A stretch of 64,000 bases of DNA from Streptomyces sp. NK15101 (GCF_020400725.1 NZ_JAINVG010000022.1:1-64000); one strand, 5' to 3'. Counted from the stretch's first letter, positions 8,280 to 17,603 are shown. Made by a program: numbers and translations. The notes: generated by a model from the letters alone, not told the origin.

Positions 8280-8816
8280 TCACTCCTCCGGACGACGCGA
8301 GCACCGCACGGCCGCCGCGACCAGGGAAAGCCCGGCCAGGACGGTGGGGACCGCCACCACCACGGCCCCTCCCGCTCCGTGCGCTCTGCCCCGGGTCAGC
8401 AGCACCGCCGACACCGCGGCCAGGAGGACGCCCCCTCCGACGTACAGGGCGAAGACCCTCTGAGGGGGGCGGGCGCGGCGCACCGACGGCGGCGGGGCCG
8501 GGGTCAGAACCGTCCAGCACGCGGCGTCCTCGCGTTCCTCCGCCCCGCGACGGAGGACGGCGCGCACGCGCAGGGCGGTGCTCGTCGCGGCTCCGGCGGC
8601 CACCGGGCCGAGGAGGACGGGCCCCGTCGATCCGAGGAGGAGCAGCAGGGCGGTCACCGCGGCCGTCGACCAACCGGTGACACAGGCCGCGGCGGCGAGG
8701 CGGCGGGACTCGGGCCGGTCGGTTCCGGCGCGCAGGTCGGCGAGGGCCGGGACGTACCAGACGCAGCCGGACGCGGTCACGGCCCCGAGGCCGAGGGCCA
8801 GCACGGCGGTGGTCAC
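8280..8816 (-). CDS. Integral membrane protein coupled to ctaD
   Basis: 178 aa, unknown function, with about five hydrophobic segments (for example [20 protein letters not shown] and [11 protein letters not shown]). Its GTG start overlaps the ctaD stop by four bases (GTGA), so the two are translationally coupled and very likely co-expressed. A role in assembly or stability of the adjacent terminal oxidase subunit is a reasonable guess from position, but no family motif was recognised and it does not look like CtaC, CtaE or CtaF. Confidence 0.7.
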   Translation of the reverse strand: MTTAVLALGLGAVTASGCVWYVPALADLRAGTDRPESRRLAAAACVTGWSTAAVTALLLLLGSTGPVLLGPVAAGAATSTALRVRAVLRRGAEEREDAACWTVLTPAPPPSVRRARPPQRVFALYVGGGVLLAAVSAVLLTRGRAHGAGGAVVVAVPTVLAGLSLVAAAVRCSRRPEE

Positions 8817-10504
8817 CGGGGGATCGCCGCCTCGTCGGGCCTGTTCTCGAGCCGGTCGAGAGCGGCGATCTCAGGGTGGTGCAGGTCGAACGCCGGGGAT
8901 TCCGAACGGATCCGCGGCAGGGTGAGGAAGTTGTGCCGCGGCGGCGGGCAGGACGTCGCCCACTCGAGCGAACGGCCGTAGCCCCACGGGTCGTCGACCT
9001 CGATCTTCTTGCCGTACTTGGCGGTCTTCCAGACGTTGTAGAAGAACGGCAGGAAGGACAGACCGAGCAGGAACGAGCCGATGGTGGAGACGGTGTTGAG
9101 TGCGGTGAAGCCGTCGGCGTCCAGGTAGTCGGCGTAGCGGCGGGGCATGCCCTCGGCGCCCAGCCAGTGCTGGACGAGGAAGGTGGTGTGGAAGCCGGCC
9201 GTGAGGGTCCAGAACGTGATCTTGCCGAGGCGCTCGTCGAGCATCTTGCCGGTGAACTTCGGCCACCAGAAGTGGAAGCCGGCGAACATCGCGTACACGA
9301 CGGTGCCGAACAGCGTGTAGTGGAAATGGGCGACGACGAAGTACGAGTCGGAGACGTGGAAGTCCATCGGGGGCGAGGCCAGGATGACGCCGGTCAGACC
9401 ACCGAAGGTGAAGGTCATGAGGAAACCCGTCGCCCAGAGCATCGGGGTCTCGAAGGACAGCGAGCCCTTCCACATCGTTCCGATCCAGTTGAAGAACTTC
9501 ACGCCGGTCGGAACGGCGATGAGGAACGTCATGAAGGAGAAGAACGGGAGGAGCACGCCACCGGTGACGTACATGTGGTGCGCCCACACGGTCACGGAGA
9601 GACCCGCGATCGCGATGGTCGCGGCGATCAGGCCGATGTAGCCGAACATCGGCTTGCGGCTGAAGACCGGGACGACCTCGGAGATGATGCCGAAGAACGG
9701 CAGGGCCAGGATGTACACCTCGGGGTGTCCGAAGAACCAGAAGAGGTGCTGCCAGAGCAGCGCTCCGCCGTTGGCCGCGTCGAAGACGTGCGAGCCGAAC
9801 TTGCGGTCGCATTCGAGGGCGAAGAGCGCGGCGGCCAGCACCGGGAAGACCATCAGGACCAGCAGGGACGTGAGCAGCACGTTCCAGGTGAAGATCGGCA
9901 TGCGGAACATCGTCATGCCCGGAGCGCGCATGCAGATGATCGTGGTGATGAAGTTGACCGCGCCCGCGATCGATCCGAAGCCCGAGAGGGCGACGCCCAT
10001 GATCCACATGTCGGCGCCGAGGCCGGGCGAGTGGACCGCGTCGGAGAGGGGCGCGTAGAGGAACCAGCCGAAGTCGGCCGCTCCTCCGGGGGTGAGGAAG
10101 CCGCCGGCGGCGATCAGCGAGCCGAACAGGTACAGCCAGTACGCCAGCATGTTCAGCCGGGGGAAGGCGACGTCCGGCGCGCCGATCTGCAGCGGCATGA
10201 TCCAGTTCGCGAAGCCGGTGAAGAGCGGCATGGCGAAGAGCAGCAGCATGATCGAGCCGTGCATCGTGAACGCCTGGTTGAACTGCTCGTTCGACATGAC
10301 CTGCGTGCCGGGCCGGGCCAGCTCCGCGCGCATCATCAGGGCCATGACGCCGCCGATGACGAAGAAGAGGAGCGCGGAGACCAGATACAGCGTGCCGATC
10401 CGCTTGTGGTCGGTGGTCGTCAACCACCCCACCCAGGAAAGCCGGGCGGGCCGTACGGCGCCTTCTTCCGCCTCTCGCGGGAGTCGCCGCTCCCCGGTCC
10501 TCAC
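8813..10504 (-). CDS. ctaD: Cytochrome c oxidase subunit I, orphan copy
   Basis: Haem-copper oxidase subunit I (about 563 aa, 12 membrane helices). All catalytic landmarks are present: [12 protein letters not shown] (low-spin haem His), [17 protein letters not shown] (CuB His cross-linked to Tyr), AHHMYVTGG (two CuB His) and [10 protein letters not shown] (haem ligands), plus the K-channel stretch [19 protein letters not shown]. The start is uncertain; GTG 10504 gives VRTGERRLP before the first helix. No ctaC, ctaE or qcr genes are nearby, so this is a stand-alone copy. It is followed by a small coupled membrane protein and is divergent from a DevS-like sensor kinase, suggesting expression under oxygen or NO stress. 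Confidence 0.92.
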   Translation of the reverse strand: MRTGERRLPREAEEGAVRPARLSWVGWLTTTDHKRIGTLYLVSALLFFVIGGVMALMMRAELARPGTQVMSNEQFNQAFTMHGSIMLLLFAMPLFTGFANWIMPLQIGAPDVAFPRLNMLAYWLYLFGSLIAAGGFLTPGGAADFGWFLYAPLSDAVHSPGLGADMWIMGVALSGFGSIAGAVNFITTIICMRAPGMTMFRMPIFTWNVLLTSLLVLMVFPVLAAALFALECDRKFGSHVFDAANGGALLWQHLFWFFGHPEVYILALPFFGIISEVVPVFSRKPMFGYIGLIAATIAIAGLSVTVWAHHMYVTGGVLLPFFSFMTFLIAVPTGVKFFNWIGTMWKGSLSFETPMLWATGFLMTFTFGGLTGVILASPPMDFHVSDSYFVVAHFHYTLFGTVVYAMFAGFHFWWPKFTGKMLDERLGKITFWTLTAGFHTTFLVQHWLGAEGMPRRYADYLDADGFTALNTVSTIGSFLLGLSFLPFFYNVWKTAKYGKKIEVDDPWGYGRSLEWATSCPPPRHNFLTLPRIRSESPAFDLHHPEIAALDRLENRPDEAAIPR

Positions 10505-10680
10505 CTGAACACCACGTGCCTCGTCCACCGGACGGCGACCTCCACTTCGTCGTTGTCGCGACGGCCGGGAGGCACTCGCGTACGGGGGATTTCCGCGGCG
10601 CCTCCCAGCCACCGCCACATGGTCGCCGGCGGCTCGCGGAGGCCGACAGGGCCGAAGAGTCCCCACCGCGCCCCTGGGCC

Positions 10681-10696
10681 GGGGCCGAACGGCCCC
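10681..10696. promoter_or_regulatory. Perfect DevR-box-like palindrome
   Basis: GGGGCCGAACGGCCCC, a perfect inverted repeat with a 2-nt centre, in the 282-bp divergent region between ctaD and the DevS-like kinase. It has the same layout as the mycobacterial DevR box core (GGGnCy-WW-rGnCCC). A looser version, AGGGCCGAAGAGTCCCC with one extra central base, lies at 10648-10664. Likely operator of the DevR-like regulator (inference). Confidence 0.55.
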
Positions 10697-10786
10697 GGCC
10701 CTTCGCGTGCGTGCGCGTCGCGTACGCTGCGGCCGGAGGAGCCGCGGGAACCGCACCGGGGCACGGGACCAGAACAGGCGGTCGAC

Positions 10787-12463
10787 ATGCCCGAGACGAC
10801 ACCAGGGGCGGGGACGGCATGGCCGCGGCTCGACGTCCCCGACCGGATGCACGGCCTGCTCACCGCGGTCATGGACCTCGGCCGCGACATCGAACTCCCC
10901 CAGGTGCTGCGGAGCATCGTGGAGGCCGCCGTCAGCCTCACCGACGCCGAGTACGGTGCGCTCGGCGTGATCGACGACCGTCAGAAGCTCTCCCAGTTCC
11001 TGCCCGTGGGCATGACCGACGACCTGGTCGCACGGATCGGCCCGGCGCCGTGCGGTCACGGCATCCTCGGTGAGCTCATCCGCAACCCCTCGCCGCTGCG
11101 GCTCGACGACCTCGGCCGGCACCCCAGCAGCTACGGCTTCCCGCCCCACCACCCTCCGATGCGCACCTTCCTCGGAGCACCGATCCGGGTACGGGACGAG
11201 GTGTTCGGCAACATCTACCTGACCGAGAAGCGGGGCGGCGGAGCCTTCGACGCGGACGACGAGGCGGTCCTCACGACGCTGTCGATGGCCGCGGGCGTCG
11301 CGGTGGACAACGCCCGTCTCTACCACGACAGCCGGCGCAGGGAACACCGCCTGGAGGCGCTGGGCGAGATCACCCGCACCCTGCTCGCGGGCACCGACGC
11401 CGACGAGGTGCTGCGGCTGATCGCCCGTCGGGCCATGGAGGTGGCCGACGCCGACCTCGCCGCCGTCCTCCTCCCCTCCGGTCCCGTCGGCGACCTGACC
11501 GTGCGCGTCGCGCACGGAGATGCCGCCGAACTCGTCCGGGGAGCCCGGTTGCCGGCGTCGGGCTCGCTCGCGGGCCTCGCGGCACACACCCGTGGGCCGG
11601 TCGTCACGACGGATGTGCGCACCGATCCGCGGGCCCTGCGGCTGGACGGGGCCGCCGGCGACGAGCACGGGCCGGTGGTGGCCGTTCCGCTGCCCGTCGA
11701 CGACGCCGTCTGCGGTGCCCTGCGGCTGAGCCGGAGGGCGGGGCGGCCCGGCTTCGACTCGACGGAGACGGAGCTGATCAGCGGGTTCGCCGACCAGGCG
11801 GCGATCGCCCTCGAACTCGCCCGCAGACGGGCCGAGTCGGAGGAGCTGGCCGTGCTCCACGACCGCGATCGCATCGCCCGCGACCTGCACGACCTGGCGA
11901 TCCAGCGGCTGTTCGCCACCGGCATGACCCTGCAGAGCGCGACCCGGTCCATCGAGGCCCCCGAGGCCGCCGAGCGGGTCGCCCGTGCCGTGGACGATCT
12001 CGACGCCACGATCCAGATCATCCGCTCGACGATCCTCCAGCTGCGGACCTCCGCCGACGACCCGCGCGGGCCCGCCCTTCGCCGCCGCATGGCCGAGACG
12101 ATCCAACTGGCCGCGCAGCACCTGGGGTTCACGCCCGCGCTGCGGATCGTGGGGCCGGTCGACACGGGCGTCCCCGAGGCACTGGCCGAACACGTCCTGG
12201 CGGTGACGGCGGAAGCCCTCAGCAACACCGCGCGGCACGCCCGTGCGGAGCGGGCCGAGGTCACGCTGTCCGTGCACGACCCGGCCGACCGTCTCGTCCT
12301 CACCGTCATGGACGACGGTGCGGGGCTCGGCTCCGCGGCGCCGACCGGTGGCCTGCTGAACATGAGGTCACGGGCGGAGCAGTGCGGGGGCGCGTTCCGC
12401 CTCGACGCGCCCACCGGAGGAGGGACCAGGATCACCTGGACCGCCCCGCTGCCGGTCGGCTGA
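10787..12463 (+). CDS. DevS/DosS-like double-GAF sensor histidine kinase
   Basis: 558-aa cytoplasmic sensor kinase. GAF1 spans about residues 35-185 and contains [14 protein letters not shown] at 117-130; in M. tuberculosis DosS the corresponding HPPM carries the proximal haem ligand, so His122 is the likely haem ligand here. GAF2 spans about 200-345. The HisKA_3 box [20 protein letters not shown] has its phospho-His near 368, followed by a HATPase domain ending in [12 protein letters not shown]. Architecture and near-identical motifs match DevS/DosS, the O2/NO/CO sensors of the dormancy regulon. The cognate regulator is convergent just downstream. ATG 10787 is the only good start before GAF1. 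Confidence 0.92.
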   Translation: MPETTPGAGTAWPRLDVPDRMHGLLTAVMDLGRDIELPQVLRSIVEAAVSLTDAEYGALGVIDDRQKLSQFLPVGMTDDLVARIGPAPCGHGILGELIRNPSPLRLDDLGRHPSSYGFPPHHPPMRTFLGAPIRVRDEVFGNIYLTEKRGGGAFDADDEAVLTTLSMAAGVAVDNARLYHDSRRREHRLEALGEITRTLLAGTDADEVLRLIARRAMEVADADLAAVLLPSGPVGDLTVRVAHGDAAELVRGARLPASGSLAGLAAHTRGPVVTTDVRTDPRALRLDGAAGDEHGPVVAVPLPVDDAVCGALRLSRRAGRPGFDSTETELISGFADQAAIALELARRRAESEELAVLHDRDRIARDLHDLAIQRLFATGMTLQSATRSIEAPEAAERVARAVDDLDATIQIIRSTILQLRTSADDPRGPALRRRMAETIQLAAQHLGFTPALRIVGPVDTGVPEALAEHVLAVTAEALSNTARHARAERAEVTLSVHDPADRLVLTVMDDGAGLGSAAPTGGLLNMRSRAEQCGGAFRLDAPTGGGTRITWTAPLPVG

Positions 12464-12549
12464 CCGCCGTACACGGGTGCTCGCGTGCTGCCGTGCGGGG
12501 GCGTCCGGTGCCCGGGCGCCGTGGCCCCGGGCGCCCGCGCGCCCTCGTC

Positions 12550-13263
12550 TCACGGCAGGTCGCCCTGCGGCTCCCGGAGCCGCTCGGCGATCATCGCCGC
12601 CTGGATGCGGCGTCCCACCCCCAGCTTGCCCAGGATGGAGGACACCCGGTTCTTCACCGTCTTCTCGGCGAGGAAGAGCCGTTCGGCGATCTGCCGGTTC
12701 GTGAGCCCCAGACCGATCAGGTCCAGGATCTCCAGTTCACGGGGCGAGAGCCGGTCGAGTTCTCCGGAGGCGGCGGCCTTGGGCTCGGGTGCGGGTGCGG
12801 AGCCCCGTATCCGGGCCATCACCCGGTCCGTCATCCTCGGATCGAGCATGGACTTGCCCGTCGCCACCGTGCGGACGGCGGCCACCAGGTCGGAGCCGCC
12901 GATCTGCTTGAGCACGTAGCCGGCCGCACCGGCCATGATGGCGTCGAACAGGGCCTCGTCGTCGTCGAACGACGTCAGCATCAGGCAGGCGAGGCCGGGG
13001 AGTTCCGCGCGCAGTTCGCGGCACACCTCCACTCCCTCGTGGTCCCCGCCGGTCCCGCCGCCGAGGCGTACGTCGAGGACGGCGACGTCCGGCCGTGCGG
13101 CGGGCACTCGGGCGAGCGCTTCGCGGGCGTTCGCGGCTTCGCCCACCACCACGATGTCCGGCTCGGCTTCGAGCAGATCGCGTACACCCCGGCGGACGAC
13201 CTCGTGGTCGTCGAGCAGGAAGACCCGCACGGGTGTCGCACGACGGGAGGGACGGGGATGCAC
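12550..13263 (-). CDS. DevR/DosR-like NarL-family response regulator
   Basis: 237-aa regulator. The receiver starts PVRVFLLDDHEVVRRGVRDL, very like DevR, with phospho-Asp64 in VAVLDVRL; directly after it the loop GGGTGGDHEGVEVC is several residues longer than in DevR. The LuxR-type HTH reads LSPRELEILDLIGLGLTNRQ, then IAERLFLAEKTVKNRVS, matching DevR DNA-contact helices. GTG 13263 has CAGGAG six bases upstream. It is transcribed towards the DevS-like kinase, its presumed partner. Two palindromes about 110-150 bp upstream suggest autoregulation. Confidence 0.9.
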   Translation of the reverse strand: MHPRPSRRATPVRVFLLDDHEVVRRGVRDLLEAEPDIVVVGEAANAREALARVPAARPDVAVLDVRLGGGTGGDHEGVEVCRELRAELPGLACLMLTSFDDDEALFDAIMAGAAGYVLKQIGGSDLVAAVRTVATGKSMLDPRMTDRVMARIRGSAPAPEPKAAASGELDRLSPRELEILDLIGLGLTNRQIAERLFLAEKTVKNRVSSILGKLGVGRRIQAAMIAERLREPQGDLP

Positions 13264-13371
13264 AGTGGACTCCTGGGAAAGGGGCGGCAGGCGCATCGGC
13301 AGCGGTGGCCCGCCGGCCGGGGCGCCCCGCTGTCGGGTGGGAAGCGAGCGACAGTATGGCACCGGCACCTC

Positions 13372-13411
13372 GGGGCCGAACGGCCCTGGTCGGAGGGGGT
13401 CGAACGGCCCT
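13372..13411. promoter_or_regulatory. Tandem DevR-box-like palindromes upstream of the devR-like gene
   Basis: GGGGCCGAACGGCCCT (13372-13387) and GGGGTCGAACGGCCCT (13396-13411), with centres 24 bp apart. Both keep the GGGnCG-AA-CGGCCC core seen at 10681. They lie 109-148 bp upstream of the regulator start, compatible with an autoregulated promoter. Confidence 0.55.
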
Positions 13412-13632
13412 GTCCGACCAGGGCCGCGGCATGATCGGCTCAGCTCCGCGCCCCGGGGCGCCGGCCTCGGCACGCTCCGGCCGTCCCCCGGACCCCGGTC
13501 CGGCGCCCCGGGTCGTGTCGTGATCATCATTCCCCCGGTTCCCCGCCCCTCGGGGGCGTGTCGTGGGCGTCGGCGCGCACGGGACCTGTTCGGTCCGCGG
13601 CACAGTGAACCGCCCCGCCAGGCGGGCCGACA

Positions 13633-13648
13633 GGGGCCGATCGACCCT
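13633..13648. promoter_or_regulatory. DevR-box-like palindrome upstream of the split-barrel gene
   Basis: GGGGCCGATCGACCCT, centre about 145 bp upstream of the GTG at 13785. Same core layout as the other sites of the module. Confidence 0.5.
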
Positions 13649-13719
13649 TCCGGCGCGTGTCCGTGTGCCCTTTTCGGCCCTTCCCGCGCGTACCCGCGTG
13701 CCCTTCTACTGAGGCGACA

Positions 13720-13734
13720 GGGGCCGGAAGCCCC
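13720..13734. promoter_or_regulatory. Weaker DevR-box-like site
   Basis: GGGGCCGGAAGCCCC, about 55 bp upstream of the GTG at 13785. One half-site is altered (AGCCCC instead of CGGCCC), so it is a weaker match; it could be a secondary site or chance. Confidence 0.3.
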
Positions 13735-13784
13735 GTCGCTCGCCCCGGCGCCTCTCCGCCGGGCTCTCAGGAAGGCATCCCCTC

Positions 13785-14291
13785 GTGTACGACGAAGCAG
13801 CCGACCGCGTCGCTCCGACCCGTCAGACCTGTTCCGGTTCCGGTTCCGGCTCCTGTTCGGGGACAGGGACGGGGGCGGGGCGGCGCACGGTCGAGCTGGG
13901 CCCCGAGGAGGCCCTTCGGCTGCTCTCCCGGGTGCCGCTCGGCCGGATCGTCTTCACCCGGCACGCACTCCCGGAGATCCGCCCCGTGAACCACATCGTC
14001 GACGCCGGGGACGTGGTCATCCGTACGCACGACGGTGCCGCTCTCACGCGGCGCGCCCGGGACGCCGGTGTCCGGGGCGTCGTCGTCGCGTACGAGGCCG
14101 ACGACATCGACACCGTCACCCGCCTCGGCTGGAGCGTCATGGTCACCGGCTACTGCCGCCTGGTGACCGACCCTCAGGAGGCGGCCCGCTACCGCGCCGT
14201 GCTCCGCCCCTGGACCGACCGGCCCACGGACCACGTCGTCCGCATCAGACCGGACCTGATCACGGGCATCCGCCTCGTCCCGGCCCGTTGA
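13785..14291 (+). CDS. Pyridoxamine 5'-phosphate oxidase-family FMN split-barrel protein
   Basis: 168-aa protein with a Ser/Gly-rich N-terminal stretch (residues 16-32) followed by a split-barrel domain: ALRLLSRVPLGRIVFTRHAL, VNHIVDAGDVVIRT and SVMVTGYCRLVTDP are the characteristic strands of FMN- or F420-binding small flavoproteins. Relatives of this subtype are common members of DevR regulons in actinobacteria. GTG 13785 is preceded by AGGAAGG. Two palindromes lie upstream at 13633 and 13720. Substrate unknown; a redox role under hypoxia or NO is inferred from context. Confidence 0.8.
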   Translation: MYDEAADRVAPTRQTCSGSGSGSCSGTGTGAGRRTVELGPEEALRLLSRVPLGRIVFTRHALPEIRPVNHIVDAGDVVIRTHDGAALTRRARDAGVRGVVVAYEADDIDTVTRLGWSVMVTGYCRLVTDPQEAARYRAVLRPWTDRPTDHVVRIRPDLITGIRLVPAR

Positions 14292-14390
14292 CCCCGGCCC
14301 GTGCTCCGTCCGTCACCGGATGTCCGACGCCTCGACGGGCGGAGGCGCTCCCTTCGCCCACGGCCGGTCGGGAGTCCGGTGGCGGGCGCC

Positions 14391-15788
14391 TCACGCGTGC
14401 CCCAGTAGTTCGTCGGCCGCGCGCCGGCCGCTCGCCACGCAAGCCGCGATGCCGACGCCGTCGTACGCCGCTCCGCACAGTCGTATGCCCGGCAGCTTCG
14501 CGACGGCCTCCCGGACGCGTTCGATGCGTGCCGTGTGTCCGACGAGGTACTGGGGCAGCCCGTCGTGCCAACGGCTCACCTTCGTCGCGACGGGCGCGGC
14601 GGTGAGGCCGAGGACCTCGCCCAGGTCACGGCGAGCGGCTCCGACGAGATCGGCATCGTCCATGTACAGCGCGTTTTCGTCCCCGTGACGGCCGATCGAG
14701 GCCCGCAGGACGAAGAGTCCGGTGGCCGTCTCCCTCAGCCACCGCCACTTGTGGGTCAGCAGGGTGGCCCCCTTGATCGTGAGCCCCTCCGCCGACGGTA
14801 CGAGGAACCCGCTGCCTCCTGGCAGGACGGGCAGGTCCGCGCGGCGGAAGGCCAGGGTGACGATCGCGGGCGAGGAGTACTCGATGCGGGACAGCTCGGC
14901 TGCCGCGGCGGGGGTCTCGGCCCCCAAGAGGCCCGCGGCGGACCACGCGGGCGCGGCGAGGACCACGCCGTCCGCCGCGAGGAAACGGTCGGTGGTACGG
15001 AGCAGCCAGCCGTCCTCGGCACGGGTCAGCTCCAGTGCCGCGGAGTCGAGGAGGATCTCCCCGCCCCGGGCCCGTACGGCATCGGCGACCGCCCCCGGCA
15101 GCCGGCCGACGCCGCCCGGAAGGCCCATGAGGGCCGGCTCGGCCGGGGTGGTGCCCGAGGACGTCCGCCGCAGGGAGGCGACGGCGTCGAGGAGCGAGCG
15201 GTGTTCCCGCGCCGCCGCGAAGAGGGCCGGAGCCGCCGCACGCATCGAGATGCGGTAGGCGTCGCCCGCGTACACCCCGCCGAGCAGGGGCTCCAGGAGC
15301 CGGTCCACGGCCTCCCTGCCGTACCGCTCGGCCACGTACGCGCCGATCGCCACGTCGTCCTCGACGGCCGGGTGGAGCAGGACCCGGTCCTGCTCCACCC
15401 GGGCGATTCCCTCCGGGGAGAGCAGGCCTCGCAGCGCCGCCGTGTCACCCGGGACACCCCTGACATGGCCACCGGGGACGAGGTGGAGGGCGTCGCGGCT
15501 CCACACGGCGGCCGAGTTCGTCGCGGCCGGCTCCAGGCGTTCCCCGAGCCCCACGGCCCGGACCAGGTCGACCGCCTCGGGGCGCCGGGCGGGCAGGGCG
15601 TCCGCTCCCAGATCGACGGGGACGCCCGCGATCTCGCCGGCCAGCAGTTTGCCCCCGAGCCGTCCGGACGCCTCCAGAAGCGTCACGCGGGCGCCGACCC
15701 CGACGAGCCGGTGGGCGGCCGCGAGACCCGACACACCCCCTCCGACCACGACGACGTGTCCCGGTTCCGGTGCGGTCCGACGACCCAT
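14391..15788 (-). CDS. HemG/HemY-type (copro)porphyrinogen oxidase
   Basis: 465-aa FAD enzyme of the protoporphyrinogen/coproporphyrinogen III oxidase family, which in actinobacteria makes coproporphyrin III for the coproporphyrin-dependent haem route. The flavin motif VVVVGGGVSGLAAAHRLVGV is near residue 14, with LGGKLLAGEIAG following; GLPGGVGRLPGAVADAV and the C-terminal LCGAAYDGVGIAACVASGR are family signatures. I chose ATG 15788 (MGRRTAP) since AGAGG is 7 nt upstream; an ATG two codons earlier abuts the site. The gap of only 68 bp to the flavohaemoglobin gene upstream suggests one transcript. No hemE or hemQ is beside it, so it may be a second copy tied to this stress module. Confidence 0.85.
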   Translation of the reverse strand: MGRRTAPEPGHVVVVGGGVSGLAAAHRLVGVGARVTLLEASGRLGGKLLAGEIAGVPVDLGADALPARRPEAVDLVRAVGLGERLEPAATNSAAVWSRDALHLVPGGHVRGVPGDTAALRGLLSPEGIARVEQDRVLLHPAVEDDVAIGAYVAERYGREAVDRLLEPLLGGVYAGDAYRISMRAAAPALFAAAREHRSLLDAVASLRRTSSGTTPAEPALMGLPGGVGRLPGAVADAVRARGGEILLDSAALELTRAEDGWLLRTTDRFLAADGVVLAAPAWSAAGLLGAETPAAAAELSRIEYSSPAIVTLAFRRADLPVLPGGSGFLVPSAEGLTIKGATLLTHKWRWLRETATGLFVLRASIGRHGDENALYMDDADLVGAARRDLGEVLGLTAAPVATKVSRWHDGLPQYLVGHTARIERVREAVAKLPGIRLCGAAYDGVGIAACVASGRRAADELLGHA

Positions 15789-15856
15789 GTGCATGCCTCT
15801 CGTGCGCGAACTGGTGGGAAGATCCTTGGCGGGGCCCCGGAGGGGCGGGAGGTCCC

Positions 15857-17227
15857 TCACAGGCCGTGCAGGGCAGGCTGGAGGGGCCGCGGCACCATGC
15901 CGCCGACCGGGTCGTGGCGGATCCGGTCCGCGGGCAGGTTCATCGCTGCCAGCGCCCGCACGGCGGGGGTGACCACGTCGGGTGGACCGCTCACGTACGC
16001 GAGGCACGCGGACCAGTCGCCGTGCCGGGTCACCGCGTCGGCCACGGCGAGGCCCCCGGCGGGCCCCGGGTCCTCGCCGATCACCGGGACGACACGGAGC
16101 CAGGGGCAGCGCTCCTCCAGTTCGGCGAGGGCGGCCGTGTCGTAGAGGTCGTCCGCCGTGCGGGCACCGAGGAACAGGTGCGCGCCACGACCGGGCGGTC
16201 GGCGCGTGGCCAGCTCTTCCAGGAGCGCCTTGGCCGTGGCCCATCCGGTGCCGCCCGCCACGATCAGCACGTCGCGCGTCAGGACGTCGTCCAGGGTCGT
16301 CGTTCCCTGTGCGGGGCCCAGACGCAGCCGGTCCCCGACGCGGGTGTGCTTGACCAGCGCCTCGCTCACCCCGCCGGGGCCGGCGCGGCGGACGTGGAAC
16401 TCCAGCTCCCCGTCCCGGTGGGGCGCACGGGCCATGGAATACGGCCGCCACGCGTGCGGCAGCCGCGGGGACTGGATGCTCGTGTACTGCCCGGCGCGAT
16501 AGGGGAACGGTTCCGAGGTCCGGACACGAAGGACGGCGAGGTCCGGGGCACGCAGGTGGTGTCCCGTCACCGTGGCGTTCCAGTAGGCCGGTTCGGCGAG
16601 CCGTGCCTCCGCACCGTCGACCATGGCGGTGACGGCGTACCTGACCATCCGCAGCCAGGCCCGCTCCATCTCCTCGACCCGCCGTCCGCCCGCGCTGCGT
16701 CGCAGGGCCTCGGCGAGTGCCGTCTCGAACACCTCGAAGTGCACGGGCCGCACCCCCAGCTTGCGGTGGTCGCGGCCCAGCCGGGCACAGAAGGCGGTCA
16801 CCTCGTGCGGCTGGTCGAGGTGCTCGATCAAGTACCAGAAGGCGCGCTCCAGATGGGCCCGCTGGAAGTCCATGGAGTCGGGGAAAAGGCCCCGGAGATA
16901 GGGGTGCTGCTCGAACATGGCCTCGTAGAGGTGCGTGATGAGGTCGCTGAACGGCGTGACGAGCGGCAGGTACCGGTGGATCGTCCGCCGGTCGGCGCAC
17001 CCGTCGTACGGGCGTCCCGCTCCACCCGGTCCGGCGGATCCCGCGGCGGCGCGCACCGGGTCCGACGGGCCGGGCGGGGAGAGCAGTCGCCGGCGCAGTC
17101 GCCTCGCGTCCTGGCGGGCGAGGAGCGCGTGGTACTCGTCGTACGCGCCGTCCCCGGCGGCGCTCACGTCGGGGACCCCTCCCTGCCGTGTCCCCCATGT
17201 CGCCCTGCGGTCCCCAGCAGCCGTCAT
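15857..17227 (-). CDS. Flavohaemoglobin-type globin-reductase (NO dioxygenase-like)
   Basis: 456 aa. An N-terminal Pro/Gly/Arg-rich extension (~80 residues) precedes a globin domain with B10 Tyr (LITHLYEAMF, Tyr101), a Gln in the E7 region (Gln122) and proximal His154 in LGRDHRKLGV. A ferredoxin-reductase-like part follows: FPYRAGQYTSIQSP, WRPYSMARAP (FAD) and VAGGTGWATAKALLEEL (NAD). This is the layout of flavohaemoglobins, which oxidise NO to nitrate using NAD(P)H. ATG 17227 has AAGGGG upstream. A DevR-box-like site lies 123 bp upstream, and hemG-like follows. The long N-terminal extension is unusual for the family. Confidence 0.85.
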   Translation of the reverse strand: MTAAGDRRATWGTRQGGVPDVSAAGDGAYDEYHALLARQDARRLRRRLLSPPGPSDPVRAAAGSAGPGGAGRPYDGCADRRTIHRYLPLVTPFSDLITHLYEAMFEQHPYLRGLFPDSMDFQRAHLERAFWYLIEHLDQPHEVTAFCARLGRDHRKLGVRPVHFEVFETALAEALRRSAGGRRVEEMERAWLRMVRYAVTAMVDGAEARLAEPAYWNATVTGHHLRAPDLAVLRVRTSEPFPYRAGQYTSIQSPRLPHAWRPYSMARAPHRDGELEFHVRRAGPGGVSEALVKHTRVGDRLRLGPAQGTTTLDDVLTRDVLIVAGGTGWATAKALLEELATRRPPGRGAHLFLGARTADDLYDTAALAELEERCPWLRVVPVIGEDPGPAGGLAVADAVTRHGDWSACLAYVSGPPDVVTPAVRALAAMNLPADRIRHDPVGGMVPRPLQPALHGL

Positions 17228-17349
17228 CGACACCCCTTCAACGAATTCCTCGCGCACGGCGTGCGTCCGCCCCGCCTCCGGCGGCCGCGGAACGCACGGC
17301 GCGTCAGTGTGGCACCGCCGCGCTGCCGCCGTCCGGCCCCATCCGGCAT

Positions 17350-17363
17350 GGGCTGTTCGGCCC
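17350..17363. promoter_or_regulatory. DevR-box-like palindrome upstream of the flavohaemoglobin gene
   Basis: GGGCTGTTCGGCCC, 123 bp upstream of the ATG at 17227, flanked by AT and TG. It keeps the two-nt centre and the outer GGG/CCC of the other sites. Confidence 0.5.
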
Positions 17364-17587
17364 TGTCGAAGCCGCCCGTCACCGCGTATGCCCCGCCGTC
17401 GACGAGGACTGCCGGCGGCTGAGCCCTCGCCGTGGATCGCCCTCGCCGTGGATCGGCGGCCGGATCAGCCCCCGGGGCCCGGGTGTGCCGGGCCCGCCGG
17501 CCGTCGACAGTCGTTCCCCGGTGCGCGGCAGCGGTCGTCGAGATCGACACGGACGGGGTGCGCGGATGGGCGGATGGGCGGATGGGC

Positions 17588-17603
17588 GGGGCTGAGGGTC
17601 CCC
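17588..17603. promoter_or_regulatory. DevR-box-like palindrome between the flavohaemoglobin and flavin reductase genes
   Basis: GGGGCTGAGGGTCCCC; matches GGGnCN(4)GnCCC. It is about 220 bp upstream of the flavin reductase start, rather far, so its target is uncertain. Confidence 0.4.

Noticed and set aside
8876..10786. Long plus-strand frame antisense to ctaD, continuous with the DevS-like kinase
   Set aside because: It is the GC-rich antisense shadow of ctaD; composition is Glu/Arg/Gly-rich and unrelated to any family. Only the part from 10787 is real.
12464..12549. GC-rich inverted repeats between the convergent kinase and regulator genes
   Set aside because: Arms are short and interrupted by direct repeats of CCCGGGCGCC; not clear enough to call a terminator.
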